The notes: a model not told the origin generated them from the letters alone. Shown: positions 42,529 through 51,962, counted from the stretch's first letter. The stretch is 53,282 nt of DNA from Chelativorans sp. (GCF_031180965.1 NZ_JAPSLH010000029.1:1-53282), one strand, 5' to 3'. Made by a program: numbers and translations.

Positions 42529-43446
42529 GTGAGCGGACGGCGATATCTAGTCTATGACGTCTTCACCCATGAGCGGCTCGCGGGCAATCCGCTCGCCGTC
42601 GTGCTCGACGCGGAGGGCCTTGACGACGCGCGCATGCAAGAGATCGCCGGCGAGTTCAACCTCTCCGAAACCGTCTTCGTCTTCCCACCGGAACAGGCCG
42701 TGCATACGGCACGCATCCGCATCTTCACGCCACGACACGAGCTTCCCTTCGCTGGCCACCCGACGGTCGGTACGGCGATCGCCCTCGCGGAGCAGGTGGG
42801 GGAGATCGGCTCCGGCGCCCGCACGTCCATCATCGTCCTGGAGGAGAATGTCGGAACTGTCCGTTGCGCGGTGTCGACCGGCGACGGTCCGTCTTTCGCG
42901 GAATTCGACCTGCCGCGCCTGCCCGAGCGCATCCCCTTGCCCGCATCGCGAGAGGTTGTGGCGGCTGCCCTCGGCCTCGCGCATCATGAGATCGGCTTCG
43001 AGAACCACCTGGTCAGCGCCTGGTCGGCGGGGGTGCCCTATACCTGCGTTCCCGTCGCCAATCTCAAGGCGGCCGCGAAGGCCCGGCTCGATCCCGGCCT
43101 CTGGGAGGAGATCGCTTCCGGCAGCGGCGCGCCGATCGGCAATCCCTATATCTACTGTCGCGAGACGGTGAATCACGATTGCGCTTTCCACACGCGCATG
43201 TTCGCGCCGGGCGCCGGGATCGCCGAGGACCCCGCCACCGGCTCGGCGGCGGCCGCCTTTGCCGGCGCCATCCTCACCTATGACGAGCCGGTCAATGGCG
43301 AACATCGCTACTGGCTCGAGCAGGGGATCGAAATGGGCCGGCCCTCGCGCATCCGGCTGGAGATCGAGGTGGCGGGCGGCGCCATCGATGCCGCGCGCAT
43401 CGGCGGTTCCGCCGTGAAGATGGCTGAGGGAAAGCTCTTCCTTTGA
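42529..43446 (+). CDS. PhzF-family isomerase/epimerase-like protein
   Basis: 305 residues from GTG 42529 (GGGAGA at 42515); a TTG at 42487 would add 14 residues. Two-lobed diaminopimelate-epimerase-like fold: YLVYDVFTHERLAGNPLAVV, catalytic Glu in EFNLSETVFVFPP, FTPRHELPFAGHPTVGTAIA, and EDPATGSAAAAFAGAILTYD in the second lobe. PhzF makes phenazine precursors in pseudomonads, but most members, like this one, lie outside phenazine clusters and have unknown substrates. Confidence 0.92.
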   Translation: MSGRRYLVYDVFTHERLAGNPLAVVLDAEGLDDARMQEIAGEFNLSETVFVFPPEQAVHTARIRIFTPRHELPFAGHPTVGTAIALAEQVGEIGSGARTSIIVLEENVGTVRCAVSTGDGPSFAEFDLPRLPERIPLPASREVVAAALGLAHHEIGFENHLVSAWSAGVPYTCVPVANLKAAAKARLDPGLWEEIASGSGAPIGNPYIYCRETVNHDCAFHTRMFAPGAGIAEDPATGSAAAAFAGAILTYDEPVNGEHRYWLEQGIEMGRPSRIRLEIEVAGGAIDAARIGGSAVKMAEGKLFL

Positions 43447-43639
43447 AAAAGGAAGCACGCCACGTTATCTAAAGCTTCGGATCGAGCTGCGGCAACGCAG
43501 CATTCGATCCTGACGTCCTGGGAACGGGGTTGCGCGCCTGCTTCAAACAGGCTAATGAGCCCCGCATTCCCTGGGCGGTTGCCGGTGGATCGGCTGTGCA
43601 TGGCGGCGCAGACGGACCGCGGAGGTCGCCCACCCGGTC

Positions 43640-43715
<76 letters not shown>

Positions 43716-43847
43716 ATTTCTCTAGGCAGTTGTGAGACGCTGAACAGAGCGATCGCCCGGCGACTCTTGCTGCGTTCGCTGCCGTTTTGCTGCGCTCGCT
43801 GCGCGAGCCGCCTGGGCACGGAGGAGCTTGAAGGGCCGGAGCCTCGT

Positions 43848-44180
43848 TCAGTCGCCGCCGTGCTTGACCGGATCGGGGCGTGTCAGACCGCTCAGGACCG
43901 TGCGCGGACCCTCGCGGGGAAAGGCGCCGCTGTCGTCCTCCGCCACCCGGTAAAGCCTCTGGTCCCGGAAAGCACTGGCGAAACTCGTCGACACGCCTTC
44001 GGCTGGCTTTGCAGGCGTGTCGAGGAAGTCGACTTCCGCTTCGGCGGCGACGATTCTGGCGTCAGCCGCCGAACGAGCGCGCACCACCACCTCACCGGCT
44101 GGCTTGGCCAGGTCCCAGTTGCGATCGTCTTCCCCCGCGTCGGGTATGAGTCGATAAATCCTGAGTTCCTCGTGAGCCAT
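43848..44180 (-). CDS. Hypothetical protein with a candidate EcfG-type promoter
   Basis: 110 residues, MAHEELRIYRLIPDAGEDDR onward, with RNWDLAKPAGEVVVRARSAA and a Pro/Arg-rich C-terminal part. No signal peptide, membrane segment or known family. The ATG at 44180 has GGAGG seven bases upstream. Further upstream GGAAC-N16-TGTT (44233-44209) fits the EcfG pattern, so it is probably a small general-stress gene of rhizobia. The start region of the candidate sRNA lies divergently ~140 bases away. Confidence 0.72.
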   Translation of the reverse strand: MAHEELRIYRLIPDAGEDDRNWDLAKPAGEVVVRARSAADARIVAAEAEVDFLDTPAKPAEGVSTSFASAFRDQRLYRVAEDDSGAFPREGPRTVLSGLTRPDPVKHGGD

Positions 44181-44208
44181 ATGGCGCCTCCTGTCCTCTA
44201 TCCGGAGG

Positions 44209-44233
44209 AACACAGGGCGGGCAGGGCGGTTCC
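44209..44233 (-). promoter_or_regulatory. EcfG-type stress promoter for hypothetical gene
   Basis: Minus strand: GGAAC (44233-44229), 16-base spacer, TGTT (44212-44209); 29 bases from -10 end to ATG 44180, a sensible 5' leader. Confidence 0.6.
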
Positions 44234-44285
44234 GAAGCGCTGGGGATGAATTTTTCCATTCCGTGGAGATTTTTTTCCGCCCGGT

Positions 44286-44310
44286 GGAACTTTCGGGTGT
44301 GCCGGGCATT
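44286..44310 (+). promoter_or_regulatory. EcfG-like promoter for candidate small RNA
   Basis: GGAAC (44286-44290), 16-base spacer, CATT (44307-44310). One mismatch to CGTT. Predicted start about 44316-44320, exactly where the RNA stem begins. Confidence 0.5.
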
Positions 44311-44317
44311 TGGCTAT

Positions 44318-44395
44318 CGACGACACGCACTCCCCCCGCCCCCCAACCCCACAATTGCGTGTCGTTTGCCGGCGTTAAGCGCCGGCATTTTTTTT
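44318..44395 (+). ncRNA. Candidate trans-acting small RNA with C-rich loop
   Basis: No protein is encoded here, yet the plus strand has a full transcription unit: an EcfG-like promoter at 44286, a perfect stem CGACACGCA (44321-44329) / TGCGTGTCG (44356-44364) holding a 26-base loop rich in C (with runs CCCCCC, CCCCCC and CCCC), then a perfect terminator TGCCGGCG-TTAAG-CGCCGGCA followed by eight T. C-rich single-stranded loops that pair with Shine-Dalgarno sequences are the known active part of several alphaproteobacterial sRNAs. Ends are estimates. No name assigned. Confidence 0.62.
44367..44395 (+). terminator. Strong Rho-independent terminator of the candidate sRNA
   Basis: 8-bp perfect stem TGCCGGCG/CGCCGGCA, loop TTAAG, then TTTTTTTT (44388-44395). 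It is oriented plus; the neighbouring protein genes are minus-strand, so it can only serve a plus-strand RNA. Confidence 0.85.
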
Positions 44396-44438
44396 GCCCG
44401 TTTTCCAGGCGGGGGCGTAATACTCCGCAGAAAGCGGC

Positions 44439-47400
44439 TCAGTAATCCCGCTCGTAGAAGATGCCGAGATCGGATTCGCCGCCCGTGCCGACGGAACCCC
44501 GCACCCGCAGATTATCGGTCACGTCCAGATTGATGGTGCCGCGCGTCGTGCCGCCCGCGCCCGCCTCCACGCCAAGATAGACGTTTTCCTGGATGTAGCG
44601 ACCGGCGCGCACTGCGGCGTTGCCTTCCTCGTCAGTCACGATATCGAGCTCGTCCAGGCCCGTGGCTTCCCGTATCCCGCCCAGGAGCGACATGTTGGAA
44701 CCGCCGGCCAGCTCGGCCGCGGCAGCCGCCAGCTGGGCGAGCTGGAAAGGCGAGAGCTGGTCCACGCCGCGATCGAAAATGAGCCGGGAAAGAACCTCAT
44801 CCTGGGGGAGCTCAGGATCCGACGAGAAGGTGATCGCCGGGTCCGACACCCGTCCCCGCACCGTTATGAACACAGTGATATCGCGGCCGGGAGAGCGGGC
44901 GATGAAGTCAAGGAACGGGTCAAGGTCGCCGACAAGCGTCACCGTGCCCTCCTCGAAGGTGATGCGGCGACCGAGAATGGCAAGCCGGCCGCGCACCAGC
45001 CGGAAGCCGCCCACCGGCTCGACGGCGCTTACCGGTCCGGTCAGGCGAACGGAACCGCCGAGCTCCGCGTCGAGGCCGCGGCCGCGCACGAAGATACGGG
45101 CCGGAGCGTTGATGTTCACGTCAAGCCGCATGACGCTCGGCCGCTGGCTTGGCATGGGCGTGCCGTCATTCGCGCGGGCGCGCGCCAGCGTTTGAACCAC
45201 TGCGCGCGGCGGGTCGACATGCCGCACGTCGAGCTGCGCCGCCGACCCCCCGAAATTCTCCGGCACCAGGATCTCAGCACGGCTGACTTCGAGGTTGCCC
45301 GAAAGGAGGGGATCGCGGGTGAGGGGGCCGGAAAGACGCAGGGCGCCGCTCAAGGTGGCGGTCAGGAGCTCCCCATCCGCATAGCGCGCTTCGTCGAGGC
45401 GCAGCGCCAAATCCGCCGGAAATCCCGCGGCAGCGCTTGTGGAGATCGTGCCGGAGGCGGAGAGCGAGCCGCCGGCCGCCAGGCTGGCCGCGCCCGAGCG
45501 GATGGTCACAGTGTCCCCGGAAATCCCGCCATTGATAGCGATGCCGGTCAGCCGCAGGTTCGATGCGGGATCGACGGCGGTGGCACCGGCCGTCGAGAAT
45601 GTCCCGGATATGGCCGGGCTGGCGAGGCTCCCGCCTATGGTGAGATCCGCAGTCGCCGTGCCGGAAAATTGTGTGCCGCGTTCGGCGAGGAAGCGGTTTG
45701 CCAGCGACAGAGGCGCGCTGCCGCGCACCTGGACGGCCAATCCGCTTCCCGCCAGCGGCACCCGGCCGCTCGCCGCGATGGACAGACCGGAGGGGCCGGT
45801 TGCGTTGAGCGAGCGGAGGGTGAGGCTGCGGCCCGCATAGTCCCCGGATGCGCTGACGCTGAGCGGCGCAATGCCGAAGGAGGCGAGGGGACGCGCGGTA
45901 AGGCCTGCCACCTGCGCGGTGAAGGTCGCATTCGGGTTGGCAAGGCTGCCAGTCACGCGCGCCGAGCCCGTCAGCGTGCCGCCGAGGTCCTGGCCGGGTA
46001 TGCGCGCGTTGAGCAGCGACAGCGGGAAAGAGCGCAGGCCGACGTCGAGCGCCATCCGGCCCTGGCCGAGGGGGACATCGCCCGAAACGGTCGCATTGAG
46101 GCCGTTCGGGCTGGTCATGCTGGCATTGAGGCCGAGCATCTGGCCGCGGGTGGTCCCGCTCGCCTCGACGCCAAGCGAAGGGATACCCGCCTGGCGAAGT
46201 GCCGCCGCCGCGATCCCGCGCCCGGTCACCCGGAAGGAGGCCTGCGGCGCCTCGCGGGTGCCGGAGATAGTCGCCTGGCCATCCAGAGTGCCGGCGAGCG
46301 CCAGGTCGGGGCGGATGGCGTTGACGATGGAAAGCGGCACGCGCTCCAGCCCAAGCGCCACGTTCAGCGCCTGGCCGATCTCGCCTTGCGCTGTCACGCG
46401 CCCGCCGGCGACGTCAAGCTGCACGGGCTCGAAGCGGACCGTCTCGCCGCGCACGGTGAGGCTTGCCGGGCGAAGGAGGCGCGCGGAGACGCCGGCCTGA
46501 TCGAGCGCGGCTTCCTGGAGCGTCACGACATAGCCGCCATCCTGCGGCGCCAGCCCGCCGCGCGCGGAGACATTGGTGCCGTTTGCAAGCCTGGCTCCGG
46601 CGGAAAACTCGGTCGCACTCCCGTTCGTCTGCGCGTTGGCGCTGAGTGTCGCCACATCGATCCCTGCCGCCCCGAGATTGGCGGCCTCAAGGGTCCCCTG
46701 GACGGCGGGCACGCCGAAAAGATCGGAGACGGTCGCCTGGACTTCGCCGGTGCCCAACGAGAGCTGCTCGGTGGCGAGGTTTCGCATCGTGGCGTTTACG
46801 GCGGCATGCTGCCCGCCCTCGCGCGGCTCCAGCGCGAGCTCGGCATTGATCGCACCCTCGGCTTGCACGAGGAACAGTGCGGCGGCAGTCGAGATGTCGG
46901 AAGCATCAAGGGCGACCTCGCCGGCAAGTAATCCCTGCCCGTCCTGGGCGATGTCTCCCGTCAATCGAGCGCCTTGCGTCGTGAACTCGATGCCCCTCAG
47001 CCTCCTCTCGTCCTCCGCCAGGGTGAGGTCGGTGGCAAGGCTCGCACGCGTTCCGTCGAGGAATCCTTCGCCGGTCACCCGCCCGGCGAGCACCTCATCC
47101 TGCAGCGTGCCTTCAAAGCCGATGCGGGCTTGCGTGAGCTGTTTTTCCAGGACGCGCCCGCGCGGCACCTCGGCAACGAAGGAAAGGCTGAGATCACCGG
47201 CAGTGCCTGAGGCGCGGCCGCTCGCCGTCAGCCGGCCCTGGGCGCGGTCTGTTATGAGCCCCAGGTCATCAAGCACCGTGTCGAAGCGGAAATCGGCCGC
47301 TTCGCTGGAGAAAGTGCCATCGGCGGTGAATTCCATCTGCTCGCTGGCGATACGGAAATTGTCAGCTGAAAAGCCTTCTTCGCCGCGCGCAAGGCGACCG

Positions 47401-49049
47401 GAAAGCCGCGTTGCGCCGGCAAGCAGCGGGTCAAGGGCGGCCATGCCTATCCGAAGCTCCTCGGCCGTGCCGTCCAGCGTCAGGTCGAAGGCGCCGCTGA
47501 TGGGCCGGACCTCACCATTGGCCTGCAGGTCCACGCTGCCGCCCAGATCCCGGTTCGCAAGGGCTGAGAAAGGCGCGATGCTGGCGGCCCTCAGGCCGAG
47601 ATCCCCGCGGAAAGCATAGTCGAGGACAGTGCCCGAAAGCGTGGCGGCAAGGTGGCTGCCGGCAAGTTCCGCCCGGTTCAGGGAGAGCGGCTCGCCGGCG
47701 CGCCATGCGCCGTCCGCGCTGAACCGGATCGTCTCGCCCAGTGCTTCCGCGATCTCGGCGCGCGCAGCGGTGATGCCGGACAGCGCGCCCTCGCCGCTGA
47801 AGGTGATTCGGCGCTGGTCCGGCACTGCGAGATCCGCAGCTATGCCATCGAAGGCGAGCGTCATGGCATCGGCGGCGACGGTACCGGTCTGCAGGTTGCG
47901 CACATCTAGCGAGGCGGTCCAGTTGTCGCCGCCCGCCTCGCCAAACCGGGCGGTAAGCCCGGCCGTTCGCACCGAGGTTTCGCCGCCCCCGGGAAGCAGG
48001 ACCTGCTGTCCCGTGGGATCCGCTATATTGGCGTCGAGCGAAAGCGAATTCAAAAAGCCGTCGGCCGCCGTCTCGGCGCTTGCCTGAAGCCTCAGCGCGG
48101 CGCTCGTCAGGTCCAAGGTTTCGAGCCGCAGCCCGCCGCCGGTCTTTGCCACGCCGGCGGCCTGGAGGGTGGTCTCGGCGCCGAAGAAGGGGCGGTACCG
48201 CGCGGGGATCAGCCGGGCGATCGGGCCACCGACATTGGCGGTGAAGCCCAGGCCTTCCGGCTGCTGGCGGAACCGGGCGGTGCCTGAAAGCGCCGGTTCG
48301 CCGGCCGCCGCCAATGTCAGCGCGAGGTCGAGATTTTCCACCGGGCCGGAGCCAGCCAGCGTCAAGGCCAAAGGGGGGCGGCCTTCGATGTTGAGCAGAT
48401 TGGCCACGACGCCGTCCTGCGGCTCTGTGAGGGCGAAATCGAGATCGAGCCGGTCCGCGGCGTTGTCGTAGACTGCCTCGAGCGATAGTTCGCCGCCCGG
48501 TCCGTCCAGTCGGACGATCTGCAGGGCGGTATCGAGCGAGCCGCCCTCCAGCCGCAGTCGGCCCTCGACGGAAAGATTCGCCTGCAGGCCGAACACGTCC
48601 TCGCCGAAGGAAACGGAGGGAACCTCGAGCCGCCCCAGATTCATCGCGAGAGGCAATTCCGGCACGGCAAAGGACCGGGCTTCCGGTGAGGGCAGGGCAC
48701 CTTCCGGCGGCAACGGCCGGCGGAGCACCTCGATGGAGTCAGCCGCCAGGCGCGAGATTTCCAGCCGCCTTTGCAGGAGCAGCGTCGAGCGACTCCAGTC
48801 GATGGTTGCACCCGTGATGCGCAGCCAGACGCCCGCGCGGTCGGCAACCGTGATCTCGGTGATGGCGGCTTCGGAGGAGAGCACCCCCTGGATGCCGTTG
48901 ATGCGGATCTGCCGGTTGGGCGTGGAGAGCCGGTTCTCGATGAAGGAAATGAAGACCGAGCGCTCCTCTTCCGGAGTTTCCGGCGTCGGATCCTGGGCAA
49001 GGGCCGGGCCGGCCGACAGGAAGAGAAGGAGAGCGAGCAGGAAACGCAT
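44439..49049 (-). CDS. tamB: TamB, inner-membrane component of the TAM complex
   Basis: 1,536-residue AsmA/TamB-superfamily protein that spans the periplasm with TamA and helps insert outer-membrane proteins or move lipid. N-terminal signal/anchor MRFLLALLLFLSAGPALA, then NRQIRINGIQGVLSSEAAIT and a very long repetitive beta-rich body. The C-terminal TamB (DUF490) domain is clear: LRLTGIAINGGISGDTVTIR, GGFRLVRGRLAILGRRITFE, DEVLSRLIFDRGVDQLSPFQ, and the beta-barrel-like end DNLRVRGSVGTGGESDLGIF finishing YERDY. Its ATG follows tamA by 10 bases; the tamA stop TAG overlaps the tamB ribosome site AGGAG. Confidence 0.95.
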   Translation of the reverse strand: MRFLLALLLFLSAGPALAQDPTPETPEEERSVFISFIENRLSTPNRQIRINGIQGVLSSEAAITEITVADRAGVWLRITGATIDWSRSTLLLQRRLEISRLAADSIEVLRRPLPPEGALPSPEARSFAVPELPLAMNLGRLEVPSVSFGEDVFGLQANLSVEGRLRLEGGSLDTALQIVRLDGPGGELSLEAVYDNAADRLDLDFALTEPQDGVVANLLNIEGRPPLALTLAGSGPVENLDLALTLAAAGEPALSGTARFRQQPEGLGFTANVGGPIARLIPARYRPFFGAETTLQAAGVAKTGGGLRLETLDLTSAALRLQASAETAADGFLNSLSLDANIADPTGQQVLLPGGGETSVRTAGLTARFGEAGGDNWTASLDVRNLQTGTVAADAMTLAFDGIAADLAVPDQRRITFSGEGALSGITAARAEIAEALGETIRFSADGAWRAGEPLSLNRAELAGSHLAATLSGTVLDYAFRGDLGLRAASIAPFSALANRDLGGSVDLQANGEVRPISGAFDLTLDGTAEELRIGMAALDPLLAGATRLSGRLARGEEGFSADNFRIASEQMEFTADGTFSSEAADFRFDTVLDDLGLITDRAQGRLTASGRASGTAGDLSLSFVAEVPRGRVLEKQLTQARIGFEGTLQDEVLAGRVTGEGFLDGTRASLATDLTLAEDERRLRGIEFTTQGARLTGDIAQDGQGLLAGEVALDASDISTAAALFLVQAEGAINAELALEPREGGQHAAVNATMRNLATEQLSLGTGEVQATVSDLFGVPAVQGTLEAANLGAAGIDVATLSANAQTNGSATEFSAGARLANGTNVSARGGLAPQDGGYVVTLQEAALDQAGVSARLLRPASLTVRGETVRFEPVQLDVAGGRVTAQGEIGQALNVALGLERVPLSIVNAIRPDLALAGTLDGQATISGTREAPQASFRVTGRGIAAAALRQAGIPSLGVEASGTTRGQMLGLNASMTSPNGLNATVSGDVPLGQGRMALDVGLRSFPLSLLNARIPGQDLGGTLTGSARVTGSLANPNATFTAQVAGLTARPLASFGIAPLSVSASGDYAGRSLTLRSLNATGPSGLSIAASGRVPLAGSGLAVQVRGSAPLSLANRFLAERGTQFSGTATADLTIGGSLASPAISGTFSTAGATAVDPASNLRLTGIAINGGISGDTVTIRSGAASLAAGGSLSASGTISTSAAAGFPADLALRLDEARYADGELLTATLSGALRLSGPLTRDPLLSGNLEVSRAEILVPENFGGSAAQLDVRHVDPPRAVVQTLARARANDGTPMPSQRPSVMRLDVNINAPARIFVRGRGLDAELGGSVRLTGPVSAVEPVGGFRLVRGRLAILGRRITFEEGTVTLVGDLDPFLDFIARSPGRDITVFITVRGRVSDPAITFSSDPELPQDEVLSRLIFDRGVDQLSPFQLAQLAAAAAELAGGSNMSLLGGIREATGLDELDIVTDEEGNAAVRAGRYIQENVYLGVEAGAGGTTRGTINLDVTDNLRVRGSVGTGGESDLGIFYERDY

Positions 49050-49059
49050 TGGGCCGCTC

Positions 49060-50991
49060 CTAAAAGGCCTGACCTATGCCGACATAGAAGGCGACGGCCG
49101 GATCGTCTTCGCGCGGGTCGAGGGGGACCGCCACATCAAGGCGGATCGGCCCGAAGCCGGTGAGATAGCGCAAGCCCGCTCCCACGCCGATGCGCAGGTC
49201 CTCGGAAAAATCGGGAACGGCGCTTTCGCCGACATAACCGGCATCGGCAAAGGCAACGAGCCCGATGGACCGAGTCACGCGCACTCGCAGCTCTGCCGAA
49301 GCTTCGATGAGAGAGCGTCCTCCAACCGTGCCAAGCGGCGTCTCCACGCCTATGCTGCGATATTCGTAGCCGCGCACGGAGCCCCCGCCGCCGGCCAGGA
49401 ATAGCCTGTCGGGCGGGGTCTCCTCGATGGGCGGGTCGACCACCGCCCCGAGCCGCACGCGGCCTGCCACGACGAAGCGGTCCTCCTCGTCGAAACTGTA
49501 GTAGGCGCGGCCGTCGGCGACCATGCGCACCGCGGCGTTGCCGTAGTTGAATTCGTAGAACGGCTCCACCGTAAGCTCGGTAAAGATGCCTTCGGTGGCA
49601 TCGGCAGCATTGTCCCGAGAGTCATAGGCGATGCCGCCCAGGAAACCCACGGTCACGAAATCGCGAATGCCGAATACATCATCCTCGAATTCGGCATAGC
49701 CGCCGCGAAGCACGAACCTGCCGGTCAGTTCGTCCGTGAAGCCGTGAGTTATGCCGAGCTCGGCGGTCACCCCCGTTCGCGTGTAGATGTCTAGCACCTC
49801 GCGATCCCCGAAGAGGGAGGCGACAAGATCGGTCTTGGGCGTGTAGATGCCGGGCTTGGTGAAGGTGACGCCGGTCCTGTAGGTGAAGTCCTCGGGGTCG
49901 ATTGTGGCGCCGATGCCCGCCACCTTCCCCTCTATGCGCAGCCTTTCGGCGCGCCCGAACAGGTTGCGATGCAGCCAGAAGGCTTCGAGCCCGAGTCCAT
50001 CGACGGTCGAGAACGAGCCGCCGGCACCGAAGCGGCGAGGCAGCCGCTCCTGCAGGATCACCTGGATAGGCAGGGTTCCGTCCGGCCCGATCGTCTCCGC
50101 TTCCTGCACGCGGGCGGAACGGAACACGTCGAGCCGGGTAAGATTGTCACGCGCCTCCCTCAGATCGTCCGGATCATATTCCTTGCCGGGCTGAATGCCG
50201 GTCTGGCGGGCGACGAATCCTGGATCCATGCGCTCGGTGCCGGTGACGCTGACGGGGCCGAAGACGGCATAGCGCCCTGGATCGACGACAAGCTCTGCAT
50301 CGATCGTGTTGCTTGGGTGCTCCGCTGTAACGCGCCGCTCAACGACAGTGGCCTTGGCATGACCTTGTTGCCGCCACGCCTCCTCGGCAAGCTGGCCAGC
50401 CCCGATGATGACGCCGCTGCGCGCCGGTTCGCCTATGCGAAAGCCCTCGTCGACGGGATTTTCGACGCGGTCGCGACGGTTTCTGGCGGGCGGCGCCTGG
50501 TTGACGATGCCGGCTTCGGCGAAGTGGAAGAGGGGACCGGGATCGATCGACACGCGCACGGCCGCAGGGCTTGCCAGCTCCGCATCCGGTGGAAGATCGG
50601 CGGCCTCGCGGCCATCGATGGTAATCGAAATCGTGCCGCCGTAGCGTGCATCGGCATAGAGCGCGTTGAGCAGGCGCCGATAGTCGCCGCGCGCCGTGGC
50701 GATTAGCCCGGCCGCGCCCGAAGCCGGTTCGTCGCGGCCGCCCCAGAGGCGGGAGGCACGGCGCAAGGTCCGTTCGATACCGTCTTCCTCGCCCTGCACC
50801 ACGAAATCGACGGTGTAAGGCTGCGGGGTGCCGATCACCTCGTCTTCGGGCCGGTCCCGCTCAAAAAGGCGGAGCCCAAAAATCTCCAGCGCCAGGGCGG
50901 GCGCCGGCGCAACAAGGCTGGCGGCGCAAAGTACAGCCACAACTTTCAGGCGTAGGGGCTTTCGCCAGGAACCGGCACTGCAGTAACTCAA
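49060..50991 (-). CDS. tamA: TamA, outer-membrane Omp85-family component of the TAM complex
   Basis: 643 residues from a TTG at 50991 preceded by GGGAGGG; the frame is open to an ATG at 51105 but that stretch is not signal-like. Signal peptide KVVAVLCAASLVAPAPALA. Three POTRA-like modules (YTVDFVVQGEEDGIERTLRR; ITIDGREAADLPPDAELASP; AVFGPVSVTGTERMDPGFVA) and a 16-strand-type barrel (QVILQERLPRRFGAGGSFST; FLAGGGGSVRGYEYRSIGVE with the conserved VRGY; VGAGLRYLTGFGPIRLDVAV), ending FYVGIGQAF with a terminal Phe. Partner TamB is directly downstream. Confidence 0.95.
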   Translation of the reverse strand: MSYCSAGSWRKPLRLKVVAVLCAASLVAPAPALALEIFGLRLFERDRPEDEVIGTPQPYTVDFVVQGEEDGIERTLRRASRLWGGRDEPASGAAGLIATARGDYRRLLNALYADARYGGTISITIDGREAADLPPDAELASPAAVRVSIDPGPLFHFAEAGIVNQAPPARNRRDRVENPVDEGFRIGEPARSGVIIGAGQLAEEAWRQQGHAKATVVERRVTAEHPSNTIDAELVVDPGRYAVFGPVSVTGTERMDPGFVARQTGIQPGKEYDPDDLREARDNLTRLDVFRSARVQEAETIGPDGTLPIQVILQERLPRRFGAGGSFSTVDGLGLEAFWLHRNLFGRAERLRIEGKVAGIGATIDPEDFTYRTGVTFTKPGIYTPKTDLVASLFGDREVLDIYTRTGVTAELGITHGFTDELTGRFVLRGGYAEFEDDVFGIRDFVTVGFLGGIAYDSRDNAADATEGIFTELTVEPFYEFNYGNAAVRMVADGRAYYSFDEEDRFVVAGRVRLGAVVDPPIEETPPDRLFLAGGGGSVRGYEYRSIGVETPLGTVGGRSLIEASAELRVRVTRSIGLVAFADAGYVGESAVPDFSEDLRIGVGAGLRYLTGFGPIRLDVAVPLDPREDDPAVAFYVGIGQAF

Positions 50992-51213
50992 AGTCCCTCC
51001 CGGCCACACGAAACGCTGCGCCGCCCAAAGTTTCCCGATGTCCCCGCCCTGCCGCGCCGATGCCGCGACAGCCGAAAGGCTGGCGGTAAACGGCGGACAG
51101 GGCAAGCACTACCCTACTATGCATAAACCCCACAAGAACTTCCTAATGCGCCGACCCCCGTCGCGGCCCCTACCGCCCGAGGGAGGGGCGGACTGGTGCA
51201 AGCCGGCAACAGC

Positions 51214-51705
51214 CTATTGGGCTGCCTGACAGCGCGTCAGCGAGACGTTGTTCTGCTGTCCTTCTGTCTGGAAGGCGAGCGAAAGCGTATCTTCGCCCGT
51301 GATTTCGACGCCGATGGTGCGTTCGCGGCGAACACTATCCTCCGTGCAGAGTGCCCGAAGCGTGGCACTCTGCTCTTCCGCATCGACGTCGCGGATGCTG
51401 CAGGTTGTGCCTTGCCAGCGCAGGAGCGTATCGGTGAGATAAAGGCCGGTATCGCCGCCCTCCGGTTGCATGTCGGCGCAAGCCGCCTTGTCGGCCGCCC
51501 AAGTGCCGCGAATCTGCACCAAATCCTCGAATTCCGTGCGGATGTTGTTCGGATTCTCCCGTTGCCCGCCCCTCTGGTCGGGGGTAACGATGGCAGGAGC
51601 GCTTCCGCGCGTATTGTTGGGACCCGTGTCCGTCTGGGCGAAAGCGGCCGGCGCGACAAGAAGGCCCGCGACAACCAACGCAGCCGGCATGTTCAAAGGC
51701 CTCAT
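51214..51705 (-). CDS. Small secreted protein, possibly Inh/Omp19-like
   Basis: 163 residues with a signal peptide (MRPLNMPAALVVAGLLVAPA AFAQ). Mature part: a disordered Asn/Gly/Pro-rich segment, then about 100 residues with four cysteines (KAACADM, GTTCSIRD, RALCTED, LTRCQAAQ) that could form two disulfides in a small beta barrel (VQIRGTWAADKAACADMQPE; LYLTDTLLRWQGTTCSI; TIGVEITGEDTLSLAF). This loosely recalls alkaline protease inhibitor/Omp19 proteins, but the match is weak. AGGAG supports ATG 51705; it overlaps the previous gene's stop in ATGA. Confidence 0.7.
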   Translation of the reverse strand: MRPLNMPAALVVAGLLVAPAAFAQTDTGPNNTRGSAPAIVTPDQRGGQRENPNNIRTEFEDLVQIRGTWAADKAACADMQPEGGDTGLYLTDTLLRWQGTTCSIRDVDAEEQSATLRALCTEDSVRRERTIGVEITGEDTLSLAFQTEGQQNNVSLTRCQAAQ

Positions 51706-51962
51706 TTGCCGCTCCTGTTGCCCTTGCCGAGATCCCGGCGTGCGCGCACCTCCTTGTCCATCTTGGCAAAACTTTCCATCACGTCGTCGGCTTCAAGCCG
51801 CGCATTCGCCTGCTCCTGGCGCTCGTTGCGGACGCTCGTCTGGTCGTCGCCCTGCAGGCTGTTCTTGCCCATCCGGTCGTCGGCGAGGTCTGCCTGGCCT
51901 ATCCGGCGGTTCATTCCGCGTGCATCGTTGGTCTTGTCGTCCGGGGATTTGTCGTCCGGCAT
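51702..51962 (-). CDS. Small hydrophilic hypothetical protein
   Basis: 86 residues from ATG 51962 (AAGGAGA upstream): MPDDKSPDDKTNDARGMNRR, then ADLADDRMGKNSLQGDDQTS and ADDVMESFAKMDKEVRARRD. Rich in Asp, Arg, Asn and Gln, no hydrophobic core, so probably disordered; composition resembles small stress or desiccation proteins of rhizobia. Its stop overlaps the start of the secreted-protein gene (ATGA), so the two are coupled although one product is cytoplasmic and the other exported. Confidence 0.65.
   Translation of the reverse strand: MPDDKSPDDKTNDARGMNRRIGQADLADDRMGKNSLQGDDQTSVRNERQEQANARLEADDVMESFAKMDKEVRARRDLGKGNRSGK

Noticed and set aside
45192-46931. 579-codon plus-strand open frame within tamB
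   Set aside because: Shadow frame; composition is Gly/Arg/Ala-rich without any motif and tamB is well supported.
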